Positions 54,640 through 64,000 of a stretch of 64,000 nt of DNA are shown here, piece by piece. Position 1 is the stretch's first letter, and each line of letters begins with the position of its first letter. A model generated the notes under the pieces. The model was not told the origin of the DNA and did no database searches. It saw nothing but the letters and a program-made list of their open reading frames with translations. The stretch spans positions 501,534,109-501,598,108 of the forward strand of contig NC_064614.1 of the NCBI RefSeq assembly GCF_023898315.1. Reading direction: 5' to 3'. A program made the translations under genes and the position numbers. The stretch is from Schistocerca nitens. Its lineage: Eukaryota > Arthropoda > Insecta > Orthoptera > Acrididae.

Positions 54640-54910
54640 CACGGCCGTGGCCAAGACGCCAGAGGGCGCGGTTATCTCGTGCGCCGCTGACCGGCCCTCC
54701 ACAATGGGTGCACCAGCTGAGCAGCAGCAGCAACAGGTACAGGTTATACAGGCGGCAGGCTCATGGCACGGCGCCCGTGTATTGAGCGGCCGCCGCCCAC
54801 GCCTACACGACCCACGCCTACTCGCTGCGCCGAGCGGTCCCGCCCTCTGCCGCCGGCGAGGACGCCTTCCCTCTGGCCACGTGGCTCGCTCTGTGACCGG
54901 GCGTCTCGGA
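54640..54910. other. CpG-rich island, no recognised coding
   Basis: A GC-rich block with a 95-codon plus-strand frame (54647-54934) containing a short Gln run. The frame has no recognisable domain, and no splice pair bounds it convincingly. Confidence 0.45.
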
Positions 54911-55764
54911 TGTTTTGAAACACATCTTTATTAACGCACTAGAACGCACAAAGTGCGGATTCGAGCGGAACTGCGAACCCTGCCAACGTAAACACGTGCC
55001 TCGCGGGCGGACCTCGTCAGACAGTCAACAGTACGCAGAACCAGTGAGCGAAGCCAAAGGCGCTAGACACAGACTTCCAGCAAGAAGAAACAAGAGAATA
55101 GCCGAGTCGATGTAACAGGTCTGATGTGGTGGGTAGCGAGCATCTTCGTAATACCATGCTGTCTGTTAGTGGGCCGCGCTTTAGACCCTGGTCACTAGCA
55201 GAGAGCGTCGCTAACGTAGCCACGCGGTACGTGCATCAATCCTAATCGCTGTGGCTCGCAGACGTTGTCGGCATTGATTGTACCGCGAGGTGGCTACACA
55301 AGACCATCCGCAGTCTCCTTTTCAGTCTCGCGGACCAGCAAACCTCGAGCTCCTGAGTTTGTTTCTTGATGAGAGTTTTACATTTTCCTTTGCTTGGGTG
55401 TTTGGAAAGTGATCATCTGCACTACAAAGTGAGCAGTGGTATTTACACATGTCTTGTCCCAGTAGTGTCGAACAGTTGCAGTTACGATGGACTCACCCAC
55501 ATGTAAAATGTAGTCATGGCCATAGACATTTATGTGACTTTGGCTCTCTTCTCCTCCCAGACATTCCTTTTCTCAGACAGTTAGTGGAACATGCAAACTG
55601 TTTACCAATAACGTTCAAGTGTTCCGATCTCAACTACACGCAAAAACGACGCCCCTCGAAAGAGTTATCCAAATGGGACAGATGTAATGTGCATGTACAG
55701 ACAAAAAACTGGTTACAATTTCCGGAAAACTGGGTGATGTATTGACGAGAAAGAGCTTCACAAA
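54911..55764. other. no gene seen
   Basis: Short open frames (for example 55449-55745) without a family signature. Confidence 0.5.
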
Positions 55765-56215
55765 ACAGTAAGTCAGTGACGTGTTGGTCCACATCTGGTC
55801 ATTATGCAAGCAGTTTTCCGGCTTGGAAGTGATAGTTGTTGGATGTCATCCAGAGGGAAAGTGGCGCGTTAGATCCTCAAAGTCTCGAGCTGGTTCGAGG
55901 ACCCTGCTCATAATGCTCCAGATGTTCTCAGTTGGAGAGAGATCCGCCGACCTTGTTGGCCAAGGTGGGGTTTGCAAAAGCACAACAAGCAGTAGAAACT
56001 TTCGCAATGTGCGGAAGGGCATTATCTAGCTGAATTGTAAGCCCAGGATGGCTTTCCATGAAGGTCATCAATACGGGGAGTAGAATATCGTCTGCGTACC
56101 GCTGTGCTGTTAGCGTGCTGCAGATGACAACCAAAGGTATGAAATGAAACGACCGTAAGATGGGCAACACTCAGGTCGCTATCCATGGCGTCTACAGAGC
56201 CTGGAATCTTATGTA
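55765..56215 (-). pseudogene. Tc1-like relic, inverted arm 1
   Basis: The minus strand encodes LVVICSTLTAQRYADDILLP, VLMTFMESHPGLTIQLDNAL and PHIAKVSTACC (QQDNARPH-like, the second Gln replaced by Leu). The WPARSPDLSPIEN block is present out of frame (GGSLSN). It is the same family as 27190-28100 and includes its 3' end near 55780. The MVWGAI block is deleted in this arm. Confidence 0.8.
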
Positions 56216-56225
56216 CTGTAGTACA

Positions 56226-56460
56226 ATTGTCTGAGCCTGCTTCGAATTGAGTCGCGATGACCAGTAAAGACGTGTCTGGAGACGCCCCGGGCAGCAGTGG
56301 GATACCAGCCTGACTCACGTGCAATACTGCCAGACAACCAGGAGTGATGGTCTGGGGAACCATTTTATTTCATAGCAGGACCACTTTGGTTGTCATCAGC
56401 AGCACACTAACAGCACAACGGTACGTCGACGATATTCTACGCCCCGTTTTGTTGCTGTAA
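56226..56460 (+). pseudogene. Tc1-like relic, inverted arm 2
   Basis: The plus strand encodes CFELSRDDQ, stop, RRVWRRPGQQWDTSLTHVQY and then, frame-shifted, ARQPGVMVWGTILFHSRTTL and VVISSTLTAQRYVDDILRPV. It stops at about 56460. It faces away from arm 1 with a junction near 56215-56226. Confidence 0.8.
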
Positions 56461-56556
56461 TCGTGTCTGTGTCTGTACATATGTATCACTTCTACCGATT
56501 TCTGTGCTATTCTGATAGTTCCTTCGTGGTGCTTCTTTTTGTGAGCCCGCCATCCT

Positions 56557-56579
56557 CCCCCCCCCCCCCCCCCCCCCCC
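56557..56579. repeat. poly-C tract (~23)
   Basis: An uninterrupted run of C residues. Confidence 0.95.
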
Positions 56580-58789
56580 AACACCGCGGCGAAGAACGGC
56601 TGCGCTCTACCTACAGTCATGCCAGTAGCCCCGTCACGGAATTGTGCCACAGACTTTTACATTTATATTTTTAAACATTTTTCTTACCTCGCTTTGGAAT
56701 GAAGGCTCTTAATTTTGTGACTGCGATAGCGCAACTGGTTTGGTGTCTCCACTGCAATTTCTTGTGCCTTCTTGATACCTCCGCGCATACTAAACTCGCC
56801 ATTGAAGAAGCGCACAACTTTTCGTACTTTATCGCTTCCGTTAACACGGTTTATTGATGGTCGGACGATCCTCAAGAATCGGCCAAACGACCATTTGTAA
56901 GTGATCTGTGTCTTGGGTGAATTACAGTTTTTTTGGGGGTTTTCGTATAAATCTCAGTTTGTCGGTTTCTCTCCATAAGGAAGATTGATGTGATCGTTCC
57001 TGCGTAAACAACTTCCGAAAGATATATTTTGGCACTTAGCGGTTGTGACTGATTCCAATGATTGATCCTTATCGTGTTTGCCAAAGTTATTGCTTATTTT
57101 TCCATGCATATTCATTACACTACATTTTATTATATTAAGGATCAGTTGCCATTCTTGGCACCAAGCACCAAGTTCTTGTACATTCAGTAATAACCTTCCA
57201 ACAATGTAACCATCCTGTACGCAAACGTGTCCTTCGAGAAAAGTCTCGGAGGCCTATAAACGTCGTCTTGTCACACCATTTAATTGTCCTATCACCTATT
57301 ATTGCAGTACGGTGGGCGGTGGGACGGTGCTCTCGATTCTGACGATATGTCTCCATTCAGACTGAGATATACGTAGACTTCCGTTTGCTAGTGTATCTCC
57401 GATACTGTCACATGCCTTTTCAAATGTTTCTAGAAATTTAATCCCATCTCGCATGGGAAATAAGTGCATAGTGCGCGTGCGCAAATCTTAAGTTCTCGAG
57501 GTTCCGAAGAAAGGAAAAATTCCACTACTTTTCCAGTGTTTCGAAGAATATTTCTGTTTTATTCTAACACGTGTAAGCCTTTCATCTGTGCCGTGTATTT
57601 TTTGAGCTGTAGTCTCGTCGTTGTTTGGAGTTAGCGGTTCCCGTTTGATTTCCAGCTATCGTTACGTGACATCTAATTTCTAAACGAATATTTGTTGTGG
57701 ATGCATTCTTAGTAGCGATACTATTTTCTTATGGATTTAAAATTCCGTCAATCTTACCACTTCATATAATAATCCGAAACAACTCATTCCATAGAAACGT
57801 CTCCAATATTGTAACGGTCAAGTAAAGAATTTAGTCCCAGCGATTTGGTAGTTAGTAACGTGTCGTTTGTAGACATCGTATACCTATGTCTCTCCTGTTT
57901 TGGTCTTAGAAATATCTTTTATGTTGTGTCCAGTCCCGAGATTAATATACTTTGTCTGGCTTTGTAGTTACTGTATAGAATGTGTGTGTGTAACTATGGT
58001 ACTATATAGAAATAGCTCTGTAACGACGTGATCAAAGATTTTCGCTAGTGAAATGACTCCATTATTTTTTCTCCCTAACGGTTTTGAGTCGTTTTGTCAC
58101 GGCGTTGGTGAGTTCGTCACGGCGTAACAGAGTTTCTTCTTGCTTGCCGTGTGAGGCATGGAACTAGTGGTTGTACTTCGTTTGTCAACTCAGCATTGGA
58201 CGGAAATGACTGTGTTACGTATAGCTTTCATGTCGGGCTCTTTCGCATGCGCCTGCGGTTTGCCCATTGTGTATTACGCGGCAGTATTCTGTTGTTCTCG
58301 TTTGCTTTGCCGAGTGTTCGCCTCCGTGTCCGTAATTAACGTTTCTGCATGCACCGTCCGAGCTCGCTCCGTGTTCTGTGCCTTTAATTGTGCTCCTGTT
58401 GGCGGGTAAGGACATAATGGCGTTAGTGTTCTGTTTCCACGTAACTGTACGGCAATGGAATTAACGCAAGTAAATTTAGTCGAAGCTAGACGATGTAATT
58501 GGTTTGAGACCGGAATTGTATAATTTAGTGTTGTGTCTGTGAGTGTGCTGTGTGCCATCGCATCTGTCCTCAACCGGCTAGACGGCTTCGGAGCTCTGAC
58601 CTCGATTTGTGAACCTGGGCAAAGGAAGTCAGTACTCGGCCCATTCTCGAGAAATAACTGAACAATATACACTGACGAGCCAAAACTTTATGGCTAGCTG
58701 CTTAATAACTTGTTGAGCCATCTTTGTAACGTAATATACCATCAATTCTGCGTATCGTCGATTCTACATTTCGCTGGCAGATTTGTGGA
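56580..58789. other. no gene recognised
   Basis: Minus-strand frames at 56872-57084, 57135-57356 and 57299-57484 are short and carry no motif I recognise. They could be pieces of an old LINE, but I cannot support that. Confidence 0.45.
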
Positions 58790-60440
58790 GTTACGTGGCA
58801 GCAGGTGTCTCCGCACAAGTCATGTAATCCCACCATTGTTATCCATCATCCATCAGAGATCATTGGAACAGCGGAAAGTTACACGGGACTGGAAGAAGGC
58901 CCAGGTCATAGCAATCTATAAAAAGGGTAGAAAATCGGATGCACGTAATTACCGGCCAATTTCACTAACATCGATTTGTTGTAGAATCATGGAACATATT
59001 TTGCGTTCAGACATAATGACCTTTCTAGCCTCTGAGAAGCTCATCTGCAGAAACCAGCACGGTTTTAGGAATCAGCGGTCGTGCGAGACACAGCTGGTCA
59101 TCTTTGTGCATGATATACAACAGCCTCTAGATACCCGCACCCAGGCTGATGCCATATTTCTCGACTTTCGAAAGGCGTTCGACTCAGTCCCCCAGCCGGC
59201 CGGAGTGGCCGTGCGGTTCTAGACACTACAGTCTGGAGCCGAGCAACCGCTACGGTCGCAGGTTCGAATCCTGCCTCGGGCATGGATGTGTGTGATGTCC
59301 TTAGGTTAGTTAGGTTTAAGTATTTCTAAGTTCTAGGCGACTGATGACCTCAGAAGTTAAGTCGCATAGTGCTCAGAGCCATTTGAATCATTTTTTTCAG
59401 TTCCCCACTGTCGCTTGCTACAAAAAGTGCGCCCTTACTGTCTATCCGATGACATATGCGGTTGGATAGAAAGTTTTCTAACAGACAGGGAGCAGTATGT
59501 CGTCCTGAACGGGGTGACTTCAACAGAAACAAGCGTAACTTCAGGTGTGCCCCAGGGCATCGTAATAGGTCCTCTGCTTTTTACGATTTACATAAACGAT
59601 CTGGTTGATTGTATTGACAGCGGCATTAGACTGTTTGCCGATGATTCTGTAGTCTACAGGAAAGTAGCATCACACGAAAGTTGTGAACAAATCAATGAGT
59701 ATTTGCAGAAAATAAATGCTTGGTGTAATGACTGGCAGTTATCCCTCAATATTAGTAAGTGTAACCTACTGCGTGTAACAAGGCGAAAATCCCCATTAAT
59801 GTACGATTACAAAATAAATGCCCACTCTTTGGAAGCGGTAACGTCCGTCAAGTGTCTTGGTGTGACAATTCGAAATGATCTCAAATGGAATGATCAGATT
59901 ACACAAGTAACGGGTAAGGCGAACTCTAGATTGCGGTTTATTGGTAGAATCCTGAAGCGATGCAGTCCTTCAACAAAGGAAATAGCTTACAATACGTTAG
60001 TTCGTCCAGTCTTAGAGTATTGTTCGTCTGTATGGGACCCTTACCAGTTCTTGGGTCTGATTCAATAGATTGAGAAGGTCCAAAGAAGAGCGGCAAGATT
60101 CGTGACTGGTACATTTAGCCATCGCGAGAGCGTTAGAAATCTCATAGAAAGTATGAAGTGGGACACACTTGCAGATAGACGGCGCGCTAAACGGAAGGGG
60201 CTGCTCACTAAATTCGGAAATCCTATCTTCGCCGAGGATGTAGAGCATATATTATTACCACCAACTTTCAGATGCGCAATGATCACCATTCAAAGATAAG
60301 GGAAATTAGAGCTCGTACTGAGGCGTTCAGACAGTCGTTTTTCCCTTGCGCGATCCGCGAGTGAACAGAGGGGGGAAAATATGACTTTGGCGCGAATTGT
60401 GTCCTCCGCCACACACCGGTTGGTGGCTAGCGGAGTATAT
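58790..60440 (+). pseudogene. LINE reverse transcriptase, best-preserved copy, split by SINE-A
   Basis: RT blocks in order: LLSIIHQRSLEQRKVTRDWK, KAQVIAIYKKGRKSDARNYR, PISLTSICCRIMEHILRSDI, NQHGFRNQRSCETQLV and QADAIFLDFRKAFDSVP, then SINE-A. After it come WIESFLTDREQYVVLNGVTS, SGVPQGIVIGPLLFTIYIND, GIRLFADDSVVYRK (FADD active site intact), VKCLGVTIRNDLKWNDQI and LVRPVLEYCSSVWDP. A TAG follows SLIQ-like LGLIQ at 60066. The rest is open (KVQRRAARFVTG) until a frameshift near 60255, after which HHSKIREIRARTEAF and RQSFFPCAIRE close the protein. The 3' end is marked by GTATATATGTAGATGTA. The group is jockey/CR1-like. The endonuclease domain is not present, so the copy is 5'-truncated. Confidence 0.9.
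59195..59397 (+). mobile_element. SINE-A inside LINE RT
   Basis: A full-length forward copy, flanked by CAGTCCCCCA (59185-59194) and CAGTTCCCCA (59398-59407), a duplication with one difference. Confidence 0.95.
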
Positions 60441-60449
60441 ATGTAGATG

Positions 60450-60800
60450 TATGTTCGCTGATTTGTGTACGCGGTGATGGCGCTCGATAGCGACCCAAAT
60501 GGGAACCATTCGATTCACATCAGGCGAATTTGGTGGCTCATACATCAACGATTCTCGCTGAACCATTTTTAGCACGATTCTAGCTTTTAGACACTGACAG
60601 TTATACAGCTGGAAGATGACATCGTCGTGAGGGAAGACATCAAGCATGAAGGGATACCGGCGGTCCGCAGCTGAGATGCAGTCTTCGATTACTACTATAG
60701 GCCCATGCCAGCCCAGGAGAATGTCTTCCTTAGCATGTATTTGAAAAATAAACCGTCGTTCTAATTACGCTCATATCCGACGTAAACACATGATGTTTGT
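60450..60800 (-). pseudogene. Tc1-like relic
   Basis: The minus strand encodes MLDVFPHDDVIFQLYNCQCL, KARIVLKMVQRESLMYEPPN and SPDVNRMVPIWVAIERHHRV. This is the C-terminal DDE region (FQQDNCPxH changed to FQLYNCQC, so the second Asp is lost; the Glu position reads Val in NRMVPIW). Upstream, MPARPW-like sequence to 60800 is too decayed to align. It is the same subgroup as 3430-4990. Confidence 0.8.
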
Positions 60801-61494
60801 AATTCACCCCATCGCAACTTCTGTCATTGAAAGGTTAGTTAGGGGTACTAGGTGACCATCTCAGTGGGCCACACATTCTTCCAGGAAAACAAGATGGTTT
60901 CTGCAGCGGAATCTTCCCGGATTACGGGAGGATGTTAGGCTTGCACAACTTTTGGGAATGCGGCACATGCGTGATGGAGCACTGGCCCATTTTTCTGCTG
61001 ATGTGAGACGTCTAACTTTAGCGTATGTTAAAGGATGAGGAGGAGGAGGAGCAGCGGGCGACCTCCGAGGTCACCTGACCTCAGTGACTGAATTTTTCTG
61101 TCTGCGGTCATCTCTAAACTGAAGTATATCGCACTTCCAATAATGTGGTTGAAGGACTATATTACGAATGGTTAAAATTTGTCAAGCCTTACGAGATAAT
61201 CCGGGGTGTTAGAAAGAATTCGTAGCTTACTGCAGAAGCAAATGCAGTATTCCATCCAGATGTGAGGTCGATACGTGGAATGGCTCTGTTAGCAGATACC
61301 AATGAACAGTAATTAGTAACATGTTGAAATAACTTTTTTTGTTGAGGTAGGTTTGTATGTATGTGGACTGGAGTGTGGCCGTAATACTTCTGTAAACTTT
61401 GAAGACGGATTTCCCACCGCTAGACAAAGAAATTTGTTGTACAAATTCACGTTCGAAAATCTTTCGTTTTTGGTTTATTAATCAAATAACGTAA
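60801..61494. other. no gene seen; short (GGA)n at 61035
   Basis: A GAGGAGGAGGAGGAGCAGCG run at 61037 is the only repeat noticed. Confidence 0.5.
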
Positions 61495-61620
61495 GGGGAG
61501 GATCAAAAAGTTTCCGTTTGAGGGCGTTGCTGCAGCGTATATGCAACATAGCGCGATTCCAATGCGGGTATATAAGCTTCTATATGTAGGCAAGAAATTA
61601 GTGTAGCATTCGGACCTTTT
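61495..61620. repeat. possible mariner-like terminus
   Basis: GGGGAGGATCAAAAAGTTTC resembles the terminal repeat of the element at 9626-10233 (GGAGCGATCAAAAAGTTT). No transposase motif or partner end is found nearby. Confidence 0.4.
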
Positions 61621-62529
61621 CGACTTCCGTGCGGTAAATTCGTGCGTGAACTATGTCGACGTTATAACTAAATGCTTCCATTGGCGAATTCCCCGTTTCC
61701 TTTGACTACCTTTATGTTATTATTCCACCTTCAGTCACTCAGGACTGATATGTGACGATTGTGACTGATCACCGAACACGCAGTCAAAAAGTATGTGGTC
61801 TTTTCTCCTTTTTGAGCCCGATACATAACATTTATTTTGTGTTGCAGATCCAGCTGGCGGATTTACAGCAGGCACTGACCATCTTCAAATTTCTCTGCGA
61901 TTCTTAGAAATTTTCTGACGGTGCAAATTCCCAGTTCACAAGTGCGCCGTCTATGAACGGCCTCAACAGCTATTTTTACGTTACTTGGCACATCATTAAT
62001 GTATCGTAAATCGGGAACAGTAGCCAGTAGCGATGCTGTCACACTACTTTGCATCGTTAAAGGACGCACTCATGTTTCCGTCCCGGCTTTTGCTCAGTTA
62101 ACAAGTTTTTACGTTATTGCGTTTCGACCGACTAATCAATTTCGGCCTTATAGGCCACTCTCATGTGTTGTATCCAAAATAACAGATTATAAATACAGAG
62201 AGTTTATGTCTGGCTTACGGTTAGTAACAGACAGTAACATCTTGCGTAAGTGGGACAACGTAAAAATTCGAACTTACAGATAGCTCCAACATACTATATA
62301 TATCCGATTATAAGCTGCGCATATAGGAGCACCGAAAACGAGGACATACATGTGCAAGCGTTAAGTTTAAAATATAATATTTACTGAATACAGTAATGGC
62401 CATCGTTGTATATATTGACACGTTCCTAGACACAGTATGCGCTCGCTTTCGTAGTGACAAACTAAAGCTGCCCATTCAAACCCCGACCGGTCCGACAAAC
62501 CGCTCGCTAACGCTAGCCCCGACAAGTCG
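61621..62529. other. no gene recognised
   Basis: No supported feature. An acceptor-like TTGTGTTGCAG at 61839-61849 is followed by an open stretch that ends in a stop within 60 bases. Confidence 0.45.
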
Positions 62530-62601
62530 GGCTGTGTGTGGGCACCCCCGACCGCTGGGCGGCCTCTAGCTGCGAGCGCACAGTCGTGTGGCAGCGTTCG
62601 C

Positions 62602-63597
62602 CATGCCAAAACAAAAAGGAAAACTTGCTGTGGCTGCAGCAGTCATGTGTAGATAAAGACAAGAAAAAGAAACGTTTATGGATGAAAGAATGGTTGAGAG
62701 ATAAATTCAAGTTTTCTCACACAAATCTGTTACGTACCCTCCAAGTTCAAGAGTCTACATATAAAAACTTCTTACGTATGGATGACAATACGTTTTGTGA
62801 ATTACTGGATCTCATACGGCGTAAAATCGAGAAGAAAGAAATGCATATAAGAGCTACCATCACTGCTGAGGAGCGACTAGTAACAAGCATGTCCTGATTA
62901 AAAAAACCTGCGGGTAGTGGCTCCTATTACCATAATTACAAAGGTACTTTCAGTTGTCCTTTTCGCTGTTGTAATTGCAAACTATGAGTTTATATATGTT
63001 CACACCGGTACGAGTGGTCGAGTGTAAGATGGTGGTATTCTAAAGCTTACAGATTACTACACTTCACTAGTATCTAGAACTCTAAATTTACCAGATCCCG
63101 TTTATCTGGAGGGAGTGGATTCTACAGTGCCATTTGTGTTTGTAGGGGATGAAGCTTTCCCTTTGATGCCGAATTTAATGAAACCGTATCCTCAAAGGAA
63201 CTTAACAAGGGAGAAAAAGATCTTCAATTACAGGCTTAGCAGAGCTCGGCGGGTAGTTGAGAATGCTTTTGGAATAATGGCAAACAGATTCAGAGTGTTA
63301 TTAACGCCAATAGCGGTTGACTTAAAAACTGTTGATGGAATCGTTCTTGCATGTACAGTTTTGCACAACTTTTTAAGGAAGAAAAGCCCTAATTACATTC
63401 CTACTGCCGGTGATTGCAATAACTCACAAACTTTAAACCTTACTGATAAAAACTTGCAGTCAGGTAGTCAACAAATGTTAAGACTCGATACGACACGACA
63501 AACCAGCACAGTTACTGCAGAGGAAGTGCGAGGAAAATACAAGCAATTTTTCAGTGACGTGAATGAATTAGAATTTCAAGAAACTTTGATCATGTAG
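62602..63597 (+). pseudogene. PIF/Harbinger transposase (HARBI1-like), deleted
   Basis: The first part encodes KDKKKKRLWMKEWLRDKFKF, LLRTLQVQESTYKNFLRMDD, LLDLIRRKIEKKEMHIRATI and ERLVTS, the N-terminal region of PIF/Harbinger transposases. A stop at 62896 and a deletion of roughly 100 or more residues follow, removing the first catalytic Asp. It resumes KKPAGSGSYYHNYKGTFS, shifts frame to VVLFAVVIANYEFIYVHTGT, has a TAA in place of Ser in GRVSDGG, and runs intact from VDSTVPFVFVGDEAFPLMPN (second Asp) through NYRLSRARRVVENAFG (Glu) to the stop. AATAAA-like signals lie at 63637-63650. It cannot be functional. Confidence 0.88.
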
Positions 63598-63679
63598 AGT
63601 TTATGTGCAGAGCAACATTTATTTATACTTTGTATACTTAATAAATAAAAGCGTTTGTATACTTACAACATCAATATCT

Positions 63680-63990
63680 GACTCATCATTTACTTCCTCA
63701 GTCTGGTCATCCTCCAGTCCTCCCCTGTGTTAGTGAAGATATCCCACATCACATCACATCTCTTCACGATCCAGGGTGAACTGCAGGAGATCGTAGTACC
63801 AAAGCGCCGGTTCTGGCACGTTTTCAGCAGAACTTCTAGTTGCTGATTTAGCGTCCTGTATTTTTCTAAACTGTCGCCGGAAAGACGCTCGTAGAGAACT
63901 AATTTTTTTAATAACAAACGCCTTGTCTGCTATATCTCTTTGCACTTAGCTATAAGAACTTTGTAGGCTTTGTTCCTCATATTCCTATTG
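63680..63990 (-). pseudogene. MADF-domain (Myb/SANT-like) Harbinger accessory protein, partial
   Basis: The minus strand reads SNRNMRNKAYKVLIAKCKEI, then in a shifted frame DKAFVIKKISSLRASFRRQF and RKIQDAKSATRSS, PEPALWYYDLLQF, then shifted again to EEVNDESDIDV. KKINSLRxxFRRExxKxxxS followed by PxLWYYDLLxFL is the MADF pattern typical of the second protein of Harbinger elements, thought to assist transposase nuclear import and DNA binding. It converges on the transposase. The window end cuts it off. Confidence 0.75.
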
Positions 63991-64000
63991 GAGTAATCCT

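Noticed and set aside
55449-55745. 98-codon plus-strand frame
   Set aside because: No domain, splice context or composition change supports it. Length is within chance expectation for a window of this size.
61839-61910. Exon-like segment after TTGTGTTGCAG
   Set aside because: The open stretch hits a stop after about 20 codons and no donor or recognised protein motif follows.

Overview
The window looks like intergenic or intronic DNA from a large, repeat-rich insect genome. The best fit is an orthopteran, probably a locust or grasshopper such as Schistocerca. This is an inference from about eighteen copies of one tRNA-derived SINE and from the mix of Tc1, mariner and Penelope-like elements. 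There is no bacterial-style gene organisation, no operon and no rRNA. Reading frames are short and broken, TA target sites and target-site duplications abound, and microsatellites and homopolymer G/C tracts are frequent. No complete host gene is visible. Two short exon-like segments with good splice sites (8102-8256 and 20834-20880, plus strand) are the only candidates for host coding sequence.

Names used below. SINE-A is a SINE of about 190-200 bp with a Ser/Leu-like tRNA head (A box TGGCCGAGCGGTTCTAGGCG, B box GGTTCGAATCC) and a conserved body ending near GCTCAGAGCCATTTGAACC. SINE-B is a separate tRNA-related SINE starting GGTTGGTTTGGGG. SINE-C and SINE-D have the SINE-A body, or a relative of it, behind different tRNA heads. 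PLE is a Penelope-like element (reverse transcriptase plus GIY-YIG endonuclease).

Layout. 1-5 kb: a Tc1-like relic split by a hAT element (perfect 8-bp duplication), then a second Tc1-like relic split by a LINE that itself carries a SINE. 5-12.5 kb: SINEs, a Tc1 relic, one exon-like segment, a 545-bp foldback element and a deleted mariner-like element. 13-15.4 kb: an inverted PLE pair and a LINE 3' end. 16.7-17.8 kb: a Tc1 relic. 20.8-28.1 kb: a second exon-like segment, an intact Tc1-like transposon, two transposon relics, the most complete PLE (inverted pair, SINE inside) and an inverted Tc1 pair. 28.8-29.4 kb: degenerate tandem repeats holding a 108-bp insert with a hammerhead-like motif. 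31-37 kb: SINE-in-SINE, a mariner relic and a SINE-B/SINE-C nest. 38-40.4 kb: a third inverted PLE pair and a second intact copy of the same Tc1-like transposon. 42-48 kb: a mariner carrying two SINEs, a LINE fragment and a Tc1 with 26-bp perfect terminal repeats. 48.8-56.5 kb: LINE and mariner fragments, SINEs and a second inverted Tc1 pair. 58.8-60.4 kb: the best-preserved LINE, with a SINE inside. 62.5-64 kb: a PIF/Harbinger element with a broken transposase and a convergent MADF-like gene, running off the window.

The elements do not form a pathway. They form a layered insertion history. The only apparently functional proteins are the two near-identical Tc1-like transposases. The SINEs would depend on LINE machinery, and one LINE family occurs here in at least four fragments. 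Nothing here clearly amounts to an undescribed system. The observations most worth a second look are the intact transposon pair with short D-to-E spacing, the recurrent head-to-head inverted PLE and Tc1 copies, the interchangeable tRNA heads on one SINE body, and the insert with a hammerhead-like core.
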